The position numbers were made by a program, and so were the translations under genes. From contig CM049319.1 in assembly GCA_026874595.1 (NCBI GenBank), positions 37,955,473-38,019,472 on the forward strand: a stretch of DNA of 64,000 bases, given 5' to 3'. The stretch comes from Sipunculus nudus. Lineage: Eukaryota > Annelida > Sipuncula > Golfingiida > Sipunculidae. A model generated the notes under the pieces. That model searched no databases and was not told the origin of the DNA. It saw only the letters and a program-made list of their open reading frames with translations. Positions 12,553 through 21,720 of the stretch are shown here, one piece after another (positions within the stretch are counted from its first letter, which is position 1; the number at the start of each line of letters is the position of its first letter).

Positions 12553-12778
12553 AAATATTTTTTCACCTTCGAAATATATTTTTCACACCTAGTAATTCGT
12601 GCTCACGGATGAGTAATTCGTGCGCACGAATTAGTAAATATTTTTTCCACCTTGGAAATTTATTTTTTCTCACCGAGTAATTCGTGGCCACGAATTAGTA
12701 ATTCGTGCGCACGGATTAGTAATTCGTGCGCACGAATTAATAAATATTTTTCACCATGTCGTCTCCAGGGCTCCGTAG
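12553..12778. repeat. Right TIR of the palindrome transposon
   Basis: This is the reverse complement of the left end: GTGAAAAATATTTA blocks separated by five palindromes (12595-12738), ending CACCATGTCGTCTCC and GGGCTCCGTAG. It carries an extra internal repeat of the TTTTTTCACCTTSGAAATA block compared with the left TIR. Confidence 0.85.
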
Positions 12779-12944
12779 TCTTCAGATCATTCAGTCATTA
12801 TATTAAAATTAAACCGATCTTTATCCCGGAAGCATGGCCCTGGCCATTGGTGCTTTAATGTGTCCCTGTTAGAAGATACAGACTATCTGGAAGTATCTAA
12901 AATACAAGGTTAGGGAATTTTCTATAAATATTCTAAGCTTAAAA

Positions 12945-13310
12945 AGAAGAAGATGAAAATGGACCTGGCAAAAATAGAGACTGAGGTTAAAGAATTTGAG
13001 GACAACCTTAATTTTAATTCTTCTGAGGATTTCAAGAAAAACTATGAAATTAAGAAACAAACATTAGAAGAAATGTACAAACATATTACTGATGGGATTA
13101 TTATCCGGTCAAAATGTCAGTGGTATGAAGAAGGCGAAAAGAATACGAAATTTTTCATGAATCTAGAAAACAGGAGGCAAAATCGTAACACAATTAGAAA
13201 ACTTGTAATGAACAGCAAAGAGACAAACGATAGCATTGTAATTTTACGCGAAATCAAAACTTTTTTCGAGACCAAATACGCTAGAAAGAATATGTTGCCT
13301 ATAGAGGAAT
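12945..13310 (+). pseudogene. LINE linker between endonuclease and RT
   Basis: The open frame reads KKQTLEEMYKHITDGIIIRS, then KCQWYEEGEKNTKFFMNLE, then NRNTIRKL. This is the conserved L1-type segment (ARWYEEGEKNTKYFLNLEKR in relatives) just N-terminal of the RT. A stop at about 13309-13311 separates it from the RT part. The preceding sequence (12830-12900) encodes the end of the endonuclease domain (VSLLEDTDYLE) in a different frame. Confidence 0.85.
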
Positions 13311-13399
13311 AGACAATTTTCTTACGGAAATAACACTGCCTACGCTGTCCGGAACAGAGAGAGAAACCTTAAGGGAAGATATAAAATTAAGTGAAATAT

Positions 13400-15004
13400 T
13401 TAATTCATTAAAAACAATGCCAAATTCTAAAAGCCCAGGTAACGACGGATTACCAAAAGAATTCTATGTATCTTTCTTTACTCTCATCAGTGAAGATTTA
13501 TTTCAAGCTATGCAATATATTTATCTGACCGGAGAATTAGCTCCTAGTCAGAGACAAGCGATAATAAAATTAATTGAAAAAACAGGAAAAGATAACAGGT
13601 TTCTAAATTGATGGAGGCCAATTAGTCTGTTGAACACTGATGTCAAATTAATTGGGAAAGTATTAGCGTCAAGAATTAAATCATGTTTACCATGATAGAT
13701 CACTGATTGGCTCAGATCAATTTGCTTTCACTACTGGCCGATCTATAGGGGAACCGAATAGGCTAATTTCAGATATGCAGAAGTACACAAAAACCGAAAA
13801 TATGGTAGGAATACTGTTCGCTGCAGATTTCGAGGCAGCGTTTGATACATTAGACCATAATTTTCTTTTTGAAGTAATGGACAAGTTTGACTTTCCCGAA
13901 AATATCATAAAATTTGTTAAAATTTTACATGTAAATACAGAAAGCTCTGTAATAAATAATGGTTATTCAACTGGTTATTTTAAACTTCAAAGAGGTACAA
14001 GACAAGGGGATCCTCTGGCTCCTTATTTATTTATATTGACAGTGGAAATTTTAGCTGAAATGATAAGAAGTAGCTCTAGTATAGAAGGAATCACAATAGA
14101 TGGCACAGAAATAAAACAATGCTTATTTACGGACGACTCGACCTTTTTTCTTAAAGACCTTAAGTCATTGAACAATCTTATAGAAATGATCAACCTCTTT
14201 TCTGAAGTATTCTCATTAAGGCTCAATCTACTTAAGTCAGAAGCAGCATGGATTGGGTCACAGGTCAATAATATAGAAAAGTTATCATCAATTAAATGGA
14301 AGAATCTGAACCTAGATGCAATAAAAATTTTAGCTATTAATTTTACTTATAACAAGAAACTGCATTATGAACTTAACTTTGAAAAAAATATAGATAAATT
14401 TATAATATCATTAAATATATGGAAACAACGATCATTAACAATTTATGGACGTAAAGCGGTTGTTAAAACCTTGGCATTGCCGAAATTATTATATGTATGC
14501 AACATGATAGAAATACCAGAACAAGTAATACCACGAATTAAACGAATAATAGTCGATTTTATCTGGAATGGGAGACGCCCTAAATTCAAGTATACTGTAC
14601 TTGTATCGCGATATAATGAGGGAGGAATAAATTTAATGGATTTAGATAGTCGGCTAGAAACTCAAAGAGTGATGTGGGTTAAAAGATTAAATGCCGAAAA
14701 TACTCATAAATGGAAAGTTATCCCAAATAAATTTTTTCAGGTAAAAGGGTGAGTGAGCCTGGTCCGCTCTAATTATGATATCAGAAGTTTACCAAAAAGA
14801 TTGTCAGCCTTTTATGTCAGAGTGTTTAAAGCGTGGGCGAAATATGCAAGCGCCAATCCTTTGGAAAAGAAACAAGTGCTAATTCAACCTCTGTGGCATA
14901 CCAAGAGAATTACAACCGCAGAGAAATCCTTGTATAATAGAGAGCTTAATGAAATGGGCATACGGTCAGTGGGGGACGTTGTCACTAGTATACAGGAAGC
15001 ATAA
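13400..15004 (+). pseudogene. LINE reverse transcriptase and C-terminal extension
   Basis: Copies element RNA into DNA at the nicked target. Visible RT motifs: NSKSPGNDGLPKEFY (13420-13465), RPISLLNTDVKLIGKVLASR (13614-13675), FAADFEAAFDTLDH (RT motif A, catalytic Asp, about 13817-13858), QRGTRQGDPLAPYLFIL (motif B), FTDDSTFFL (motif C; FTDD where FADD is usual, both Asp kept), then SLRLNLLKSEAAW and the thumb segment WKQRSLTIYGRKAVVKTLAL. There is a stop near 13609-13611 and frameshifts near 13690 and 13760; the longest intact piece is 325 codons (13775-14752). A TGA at 14750 precedes the next in-phase piece (14753-15001). Confidence 0.92.
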
Positions 15005-15109
15005 TTAAAACAGTTATGAGATTTTAGTTTTGGGAATGAAGAATTCATTAAACGACAGTACCTGAATTGGCACTGTTGGGTCAATGCGATTCCAAAGGAT
15101 TGGATTACT

Positions 15110-15795
15110 TTGACGTGTGAGGATAAGAAAACGTATCAACTTTCCTGTATTATTCACATATTTGCAATGGGAGAAATGAAAACGCTAGACAGTATAAAAT
15201 CAAAACATGTGTATGAAACCTTTGTTGACTCTGTGAAAAAAATTTCTACAGCACGATGTAAAATCGAAAACTTGTATATTCAGTGGAACCATATTTGTCA
15301 AAATATCTACAAAACTTCCATTGATACTTACTCTAGGCAGTTTCAATTTAGACTTGTGCATAATTTTTTACCTAGTTATGATTTGTTATATTAATGGGGT
15401 CTTTGTGAAACACGTATGTGTACATGCTGTTTTTCAGAACCGGAAACGATACATCATCTTTTTTGTAGATGTCCTGTGACAATCACACTATATTTACAGT
15501 TAATGACTTGGTTAAACGAGGCAGGCATAGTGTAACCACCGGTTATAGACAAAGCACTCATTTTAGGTATTTTTGAGGAAATAGATCATAAATGGTTAAT
15601 AAATCAGATTTTAAATATGTTCAGGCAATATGTGTTTATATCAAGAGGAGAAAATAAGTTGAGTTTAAAAGGTTATATTTCAAAGTTAAAAGGGGTCGAA
15701 GAAATTGAATATAAAATTGCAAAAAAGAAAAACAAAGTCGGGAAACATGATGAAAAATGGAAAGAACTGAGAAATAAACTGTGGATACAAAACAA

Positions 15796-15799
<4 letters not shown>
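15110..15799 (+). pseudogene. LINE C-terminal Cys-His segment
   Basis: Degenerate frames after the RT thumb. 15418-15480 encodes CTCCFSEPETIHHLFCRCP, the C-terminal Cys/His knuckle typical of L1-clade ORF2 proteins. Flanking frames (FQFRLVHNFLPSYDLLY before, FRQYVFISRGENKLSLKGY after) match the usual order in L1-like elements. A stop at 15392-15394 interrupts it. Confidence 0.75.

Positions 15800-15850
<51 letters not shown>
15798..15850. repeat. (GA)n microsatellite in LINE 3' UTR
   Basis: About 26 GA units directly after the last LINE coding segment, followed by ~110 bp of 3' UTR and the A8 tail. Confidence 0.95.
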
Positions 15851-15854
<4 letters not shown>

Positions 15855-15968
15855 AATGTAATGAAGAAAGAGCGGTACAACAGAAATATTTGCATTGTAT
15901 GTTTATATCATTTATGATGTATGTATAGATGTATGAATTGATGTGAATAAAGGAGTGTATAAAAAAAA

Positions 15969-16331
15969 TTGTCGAATATTATTTTGTATTAGTTATAAGA
16001 ACTATGCAATGTAACCGTTTCATTTTAGATGATTCGAAAAGATGCTTTTGTTTTATTGCATGAGAAACAGGCAACATGCCCTCGATTTATCAATATTGTA
16101 TTTAAACGTATACAAACATGAGGTTTATATTAGACAGCAGTAACAGACAGATACCAGTACACAGGTACACCTTTGATTCCTGAAATATCCTTTCATGGTT
16201 GATATTTTCTTCGTCAGGTATATATTTAAGGTTACGTAAACCCATTCCACGTGCGTTTGTGTGAATGGAGGATTTTATTCAGATCCCAGACTTTGCCCTG
16301 ATTTGATTGGCTGGTACACATGAGACATCAT
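15969..16331. other. Unassigned spacer between LINE and solo LTR
   Basis: No coding signal. It contains CTTCGTCAGGTATATAT at about 16209, which recurs at about 17448 on the other side of the solo LTR. This suggests a dispersed short repeat split or duplicated around the insertion. Confidence 0.4.
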
Positions 16332-16603
16332 TGTTACAGGTGCTCTGTTTATTATGTGACACGGGCGTAACTCCTAGCTGTCGTGGCACTCGTGTCTGGC
16401 CGCGTATTACATTCCATGTTTATTCCGTACTGGTTGAACTCTTATTGTCATGCTGGCTTTGGGCGAGATCACGTGTACACCATGGTGTGTAGAGGCACGG
16501 CGATGTCTTTCTAGAGAATTCCTGAAACGCGTGTTTTACTGTGTTGTGCAAGATCTTATGGACTTTTCGAGAAGTGGAAAATTCTCGGCTTGAGGTGTGA
16601 AGG

Positions 16604-16610
16604 TATATAA
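16604..16610 (+). promoter_or_regulatory. TATA box of the solo LTR
   Basis: TATATAA followed by a G-rich stretch and a GAGAG-rich segment about 25-35 bp downstream, where initiation would be expected. Confidence 0.7.
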
Positions 16611-16965
16611 AGGGGCTGTGTTTTAGAGAGGGCAGAGAGCAGAGAAGATTCCAGCGGACGCAGAAGCGTGTGTCAGTTTCTAGGACCTTATCCGACTAAT
16701 GCGGCAATTATAAATTTTCAAAGACTTTCTCCTGGATTTTATGCATTTGGACTTCAGTTTACTTTCTGGGTTGTTGCAAGAACTTTCCACTGGACTGTCA
16801 TTCTCCGAGATTATACATTTAAAGAACTTATAATAGTGACGTTGTTGGTATCCAGGTACTGTGCACATTATTTTTCTATGTAATTGTATTGACTTGTTGC
16901 TATACCGCTGTTTAACTGTATAATTGTATTGATTTAGTGTATTGTATTGTAAGGGTTGTTTTAAG

Positions 16966-16971
16966 AATAAA
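16966..16971 (+). terminator. Polyadenylation signal in the solo LTR
   Basis: A canonical AATAAA in an AT-rich context about 165 bp before the LTR end; marks the R/U5 boundary region. Confidence 0.65.
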
Positions 16972-17137
16972 TTATAGTTATTTGTTAACAAAAAAAAACA
17001 CGGACTTCTTTATTCATTCCCCTGGGCATTTCACGCTGCCTGGTGTTACAGAATCTGATTTTTTTTTTTACCTCCGTTACAGAGTTTGTGTTCATAACGC
17101 ATACGTGATCTGTTTATATTAGGTTCCGTAACATCAT

Positions 17138-17802
17138 GGACTGAATTTTATCAACAACTCAGATCTAGTTATGCATGTTGTTTTAATTTTCTTCAGAAAT
17201 TTTGGGACTGACAGTGGCAGAAATACTGTGCTTATACTGAGATCTAGAATTTTTAGTCACAGGGGATTTCCAGGAGTGTGCCGTCACTGCCGAAATGACA
17301 TTGCTCATGGATGTGCCAATAGTTTTTGAACAATTCGCACACAAACTCATGTTTTTAGTGGAAAAATATATAGAAATATTGTTTTTCCTCCAGAAATCGG
17401 GCTCATTTAATGTAAAATCTTTATAAATATTTTTTTGTTTGGAATATCTTCGTCAGGTATATATGACCATGACCAGAGTCGGCAGCAGGATTTCCAAATT
17501 ATTTAATTATAGACCAGATGTTAATGGTAAGTTATTTTCCGACATGTATCATTTATATATATCTTAATATTTGGATTAAAAACATTAATTTTATGTGTTA
17601 ATTTTCTTTCGGTAATTCTTCTGAAGATCGTCTTTTAAATATCTGGGTTTTTGCTCACAAGATGGATTTCCGGTTTCTCATACTTCAGTCTTAGCGCCAC
17701 TTTCAATCACTCTAAGAAATCAAAAGGACTTTGCAATGTTATGCATGCCTTTGGCATCACGTTAAATGGTCGCTTTAAGATTTTTTAGACGCGCATGGTA
17801 CA
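17138..17802. other. Spacer before the 41-bp minisatellite
   Basis: No recognisable gene. It is the expected position of upstream exons of the plus-strand GMC remnant, but none of the family's conserved blocks were found on either strand. Confidence 0.5.
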
Positions 17803-18171
17803 GCGGGCGGTACGTGGAGGAGGGCTTAATGATGCCAGTAATACCGGGCGGTACGTAGAGGAGGGCTTTATGATGCCAGTAATACCGGGCGGTACGTGGA
17901 GGAGGGCTTTATGATGCCAGTAATACCGGGCGGTACGTGGAGGAGGGCTTTATGATGCCAGTAATACCGGGCGGTACGTGGAGGAGGGCTTTATGATGCC
18001 AGTAATACCGGGCGGTTGTGGAGGAGGGCTTTATGATGCCAGTAATACCGGGCGGTACGTGGAGGAGGGCTTTATGATGCCAGTAATACCGGGCGGTCCG
18101 TGGATGAGGGCTTTATGATGCCAGTAATACCGGGCGGTACGTGGAGGAGGGCTTTATGATGCCAGTAATAC
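17803..18171. repeat. 41-bp minisatellite, 9 copies, overlapping the edge of a GMC exon
   Basis: Nine near-identical 41-bp units with the core CCGGGCGGTACGTGGAGGAG. One copy lacks two bases and a few carry single substitutions. The last unit runs without a break into a GMC-type coding exon. Translated in that exon's frame, the unit gives VEEGFMMPVI, which is what the family would have directly before the LHPxSRG motif. The unit is thus probably amplified from the exon's 5' edge. 41 is not a multiple of 3, so the array cannot be coding throughout. Confidence 0.9.
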
Positions 18172-18272
18172 AGCTACACCCGGCAAGTCGAGGATCTGTC
18201 AGACCCCTCAAACATCCGCTGATTCAGGCATGTATTTTGAAGGACCCCAGGGATATCCAGCATCTGGTTGCA
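18141..18272 (+). pseudogene. Isolated GMC oxidoreductase C-terminal-domain exon
   Basis: Encodes EEGFMMPVIQLHPASRGSVR then HPLIQACILKDPRDIQHLVAG, matching the start of the GMC C-terminal domain (family pattern LLHPKSRGxVRLKS...PLIDPNYLxDPxDIxxLVEG). A good donor (GCAG|GTAGGA) follows at 18272, leaving one base over (phase 1). The 5' side merges with the 41-bp minisatellite instead of a normal acceptor, although the ATACAG at 18168-18173 could be used as one. No other exon of this gene is found until 24345, and the phases do not match. It is probably a broken paralogue of the minus-strand GMC gene. It could still be expressed if the missing exons lie elsewhere. Confidence 0.75.
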
Positions 18273-19284
18273 GGTAGGAAGGCTGGGGATTTCTATACAA
18301 TACCTGGTATTGTCACCGTTATCCAGGTTCTCATCGAATTGCCCACACGTTTATTTTCCAGGACATCTTACTTACTGGCACACAGAACGTGGAATTCATA
18401 TGATGAAATTGTGCATGTCCATAGATCTCGGTTTGCATTATCTTGTATATATTAGAAAGGTAGTGCCGCCTATGACACTTTTTGGTGAAAAATCACACAT
18501 AAGTCAGAGGTGGTATCAGCCTGAAATTGTACATTTCTCGTACACAAGACTATTAGCGCAACCTACATTCACTTAGTTGTAGAATACATCAGGCTTATTT
18601 ATCCAGATTGGTTTGATGTATCCGCCTGAAAATGTCTATGCGTTCATTCCCATTCGTGTGTTTGTGTGTGTGTCTATTGGTGTGATTGTTCACAACATAA
18701 CTCGCACCATCTTGAAAGGAGTCGCATTTAATTTTCAGGACAATTTGGGAATAGGCCAATGAGGAATCGATTAGATTTTGGTATGGATCCGGCACATGAT
18801 ACGTATCCAAGAAAGCCATCAAGAATATTCAGAAATGTAGAGTAACTAATGCACGAATGAACCTGAGAATATGGGCCGAATAAGTGAAGGACGGAGGCTT
18901 GCATTCATTAGAATGCAGATTTCCAATTATAACTACCGGTAGTTGTTTATTCCATATAAATAAATAAATTTAGGATTAATTGTATCCGCCAAAACAAAGT
19001 TTTACGGATACTATGTTTTTGACCAAGTTCCGCCGCCGCCGCCGCGTTCGTTTTTTAGAGAACTCCTCTGAGACTACTGGACGGATTTTTCCGAAACTTA
19101 CACCAATTATCGGGTCACATGTGAACTGGTGCCTAACAAATATGCGATGACCTCTGGCCTTTCCTCTCTGCCCAGCCTCATTTGGTCGTCTGTTTCCACA
19201 CATAAACCCACAAATCTCGGGAACCGTTTGATCAGGAAAAAAAAATGTAGCCATTGGATAGCTTTATAACATACAAAAAAAAAA
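18273..19284. other. Intron-like spacer of the GMC remnant
   Basis: No exon carrying the family's HPxGTCKMG block (catalytic His) was found here. A short (CCG)n run lies at 19032-19043, and the sequence from ~18980 leads into the ~270-bp repeat array. Confidence 0.5.
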
Positions 19285-20000
19285 TGGTGGCGCCACCTGC
19301 AACCATGATTGCACAGTGTCCATCTATTCGTCTGCCTTTGGTTAAAATCACTCATATCACCGCAGTGGTTTGACTAATTCACCTGATATTTGGCATGCGT
19401 ATACATCCTGGATGGCGTTCTTGATTTTATGACAGGTGGCGCCACTTACATCCCAGTTTACGCTGCAGACATCCAAGCTCATATCTCGGGAACCGTTTGA
19501 CCGATTGGGCCAAATTTTGCATGTGTATAGATCTCACATAACTCTTTATGATACACAAAACTGGAGGGCAATCTGCATTTAATTTGTACAGCGTCCGTCT
19601 GTTTGTCTGCCGTGGGCTAAAATCACTCATAACTCGGCAGTGGTTTAACAAATCTGCCTAAAATGTTGCAGGTTTATACATCCGGGACAGTTTTCTTGAT
19701 TTTATGACAGGTGGCGCCACCTACGTCCCAGTTTACGCTACAGACATCCAAGCTCATATCTCGGGAACCGTTTGACCGATTGGGCCAAATTTTGCCTGTG
19801 TATAGATCCCACATAGCTCTTTATCATACACAAAACTGGAGAGCCATCTGCATCTAATTTGTACAGCGTCCGTCTGCCGTGGGCTAAAATCACTCGTATC
19901 TCAATAGTGGTTTGACTTATCTGCCTAAAATTTTGCGTGTTTATACATCTGGAATAGCTTTCTCGATTTGTTTACGTGTGGCGCCACCTACATACACATT
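19285..20000. repeat. Degenerate ~270-bp tandem repeats
   Basis: Four occurrences of GGTGGCGCCAC-type blocks at about 19286, 19436, 19711 and 19978, i.e. one shortened and two ~270-bp monomers. Each monomer carries CTCATATCTCGGGAACCGTT, TTTGACCGATTGGGCCAAAT, CTTTATGATACACAAAACTG and TAAAATCACTC blocks. Copies are roughly 80-90% identical. An earlier, more diverged copy begins near 19070. The open frames here are not conserved between monomers, so it is probably non-coding. Confidence 0.8.
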
Positions 20001-20200
20001 TCGGCTGAAGACATCGATGCTAATATGTAACACACCTCACTCGATTTCCCCTTTCCACTCATTCCATCCTCACTTCACCCGTTCCACTCTGATTTTTGCG
20101 GATACACGTAGTCACTTGTCGACTACCCGTATTCTAGTTTATAAACATAATGGGTTTATCACTGGTTAAAATCGTAATAAATCCATTTTATTGTAACTTT

Positions 20201-20374
20201 TGTAATATTAGGTCTTAATTCCGTGTTCAGCATTTTAATGGGCTTTAACGGTAAAGCGACGCCCGGGCACTTGTCGAGTCGGCACTGTCGCCATTTTTGT
20301 ATAACAGCAACAAATACATGAAAGTCAACAAAACAAACAGCCTTTGTTGTTTTGTTCCATTGCCATACACGACA
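20201..20374 (+). repeat. 5' LTR of the Mag-like element (174 bp)
   Basis: TG...CA ends, with TTTGTTGTTTTGTTCCATTG near its end. Compared with the 3' LTR it has an additional ~81-bp internal block (about 20257-20341). Otherwise the two differ at only a few positions, so insertion was fairly recent. Confidence 0.93.
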
Positions 20375-20389
20375 TGGTGTCAGAAGTCC
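20375..20389 (+). promoter_or_regulatory. Primer binding site, probably tRNA-Leu
   Basis: TGGTGTCAGAAGT begins immediately after the LTR's terminal CA. It is complementary to a tRNA 3' end of the CTTCTGACACCA type, as in animal tRNA-Leu. The assignment is from general knowledge of tRNA ends and was not checked against this genome. Confidence 0.75.
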
Positions 20390-20539
20390 GCTCCAGAGAG
20401 CCTACGTGAGTGTTAAAGAGCGTACATATTAAGAGACATTCGCTAAAGCCCTCGCTAAAACGGACCCAGGTGAACGATTATAGGACGATCGCGCGGAAGT
20501 GGTTAACAAAGGAAACTGTTTAAGTACTGGGAATTCACT

Positions 20540-21480
20540 GTGCGGCCATCGACAAATTTAACACAGCCACAACCGTTTTCACTGACAGGAAATGTAGCAG
20601 ATAATTGGCGCAGATTTAAACAAAGGTTTTAACTGTATCTGGACGCCACTGGAGCTAATGAGAGACCCGAAAAAGCTAAGTGTTTATTGCCATTACATGT
20701 GATAGGTGATGACGGATTGGACTTGTATAACACGTTCACGTGGGACATAACTGATGATAAAGATCAGTTAATAGATGGCCAAGACAGGATTTTAGAGCAT
20801 GTACTACAAAAGTTCCAGGATTTCTGTGCACCAACATCAAACCAAACATATGAAAGACATACCCAACAGTCTGGAGAATCATTTGACCAGTTTATTACTG
20901 ATCTAAAGAAGTTAGCCAAGAACTGTGATTTTCGTATGCCAGCTGATGAGTTAGAACTGTCACTCATCAGAGACCAGATAGTCAGGGGTATTGCTGATCA
21001 AGGCATCAGAGAGAAACTTTTGAGAATACCAGACTTAAAGCATGATAAAGCTATTGAGATCTGTAAAGCTGCTGAGAAAGTCAAAGTCCAGGTAGCACAG
21101 ATGAGTCAGAGTGGCCCTTTTGAAGTTAATACTGTTAACAGAACAGAATGGAAATCACAGGCCAAAATAAACCCTGGAAGACAATTCTATCAACAAAGAA
21201 ATGAGTTTAAACACAATTCCAAACCAGAGAAAAGTAGAGCTGGAACTTGGTGTAACAGATGTGGTTATAGTTCACATGGTCAAGACAGATTTCCTGCCAT
21301 TGGTAAAACGTGTACCCGGTGTCAACGAAAAAAACATTTTGCTAAGATGTGTATGACAAAATCAGTCAATACCGTTTCAGAGGAACAAATAGAGCCTGAC
21401 TTTGAGATAGATTCCATATATACTGTGAATACATTATCAACTGACTGGACACAGTCAGTACATATTAACGGCTGTGAAGT
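20540..21480 (+). pseudogene. Mag-like gag (capsid/nucleocapsid)
   Basis: Structural protein. The capsid part begins in a frame around 20550 (SLTGNVADNWRRFKQRF), but an in-frame TAA at about 20626 cuts it, so the long open frame starts downstream at 20687. Central Gypsy capsid motifs are visible: ESFDQFITDLKKLAKNCDF, IRDQIVRGIADQGIREKLLR and KAIEICKAAEK. Nucleocapsid knuckles lie at 21248-21350: the first (CNRCGYSSHGQDRF) has lost its last Cys, and the second (CTRCQRKKHFAKMC) is complete. Gag and protease share one frame. Broken in this copy. Confidence 0.88.
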
Positions 21481-21720
21481 TGAATGGAAATTGGACTCTG
21501 GAGCTCAAGCAAATATATTGGCAAGTGATACTATAAAACAACTGAGGAAAAAACCACAACATAGATACCAAGTTAAAAGGGTACTATGGATCAGACATCC
21601 CAGTAAAGGGGAAATGTATTGCAAGAGTGGATCTAAAGGGACAGAGGTATACAATACAGTTTATTGTTGTCCCTGGATCAGCCCCAATCTTAGGGAGAGA
21701 TACTTGTAAGAAATTGAAAC
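21480..21720 (+). pseudogene. Mag-like aspartic protease region
   Basis: The catalytic DSGA motif is at 21494-21505 (WKLDSGAQANIL). The second half (FIVVPGSAPILGRDTCKKL) is in another frame, reached near 21600-21627, so a frameshift splits the domain. The protease processes Gag-Pol in active relatives. Confidence 0.85.

Larger units (their letters stand above)
10969..12778. mobile_element. Palindrome-ended DNA transposon inserted in the LINE, 4-bp TSD
   Basis: A 1810-bp insertion flanked by perfect TCTT duplications (10965-10968 and 12779-12782). Removing one TCTT plus the insertion restores the continuity of the endonuclease reading frame. The terminal inverted repeats begin CTACGGAGCCC and stay nearly identical for about 55 bp (GGAGACGACATGGTGAAAAA), then remain recognisable to ~120 bp. 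Inside both ends are arrays of near-perfect palindromes of the type AATTCGTGCGCACGAATT, about 14 in all. No transposase ORF was seen, so it is probably non-autonomous. It contains a fragment of a foreign reverse transcriptase (11825-12150). The superfamily is unassigned: a 4-bp TSD would fit e.g. Chapaev-like or Academ-like elements, but the ends do not decide it. Confidence 0.85.
10262..15968 (+). mobile_element. Decayed L1/Tx1-like non-LTR retrotransposon (LINE), interrupted by a DNA transposon
   Basis: A single plus-strand LINE ORF2 equivalent, broken by stops and frameshifts. Order: an apurinic-endonuclease-like domain (begins near 10289 with IMSYNVRGLRNYKKRRRIF; LQESHS; HGTRDSCGVAIL), an inserted DNA transposon (10969-12778), a linker (12945-13310), the reverse transcriptase (13400-14750), and a C-terminal Cys-His-rich segment (15418-15480). 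It ends in a (GA)n tract, a short 3' UTR and an A8 tail at 15961-15968. No ORF1-like protein was found upstream, so the copy is probably 5' truncated, and the exact 5' end is not defined. Because the coding region is disrupted, the copy cannot be autonomous. The L1/Tx1 assignment rests on motif order and a C-terminal HHLFCRCP-type knuckle; another L1-related clade is possible. Confidence 0.9.
16332..17133 (+). mobile_element. Solo LTR, 802 bp, with 4-bp TSD
   Basis: Begins TGTTACAGG and ends GGTTCCGTAACA, so the ends are TG..CA within an inverted TGTTAC/GTAACA. It is flanked by perfect TCAT duplications (16328-16331 and 17134-17137). Inside are a TATA box (TATATAA, 16604-16610) and, 360 bp downstream, a polyadenylation signal (AATAAA, 16966-16971) on the same strand: the order expected of U3-R-U5. 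No internal retroelement coding sequence or second LTR is adjacent. It is therefore best explained as the product of LTR-LTR recombination of a Gypsy-class element. A 4-bp TSD is common in some Gypsy lineages. Confidence 0.82.

Noticed and set aside
18268-18576. 102-codon plus-strand frame after the GMC exon
   Set aside because: It overlaps the exon's donor and intron and shows no similarity to the missing GMC exon.
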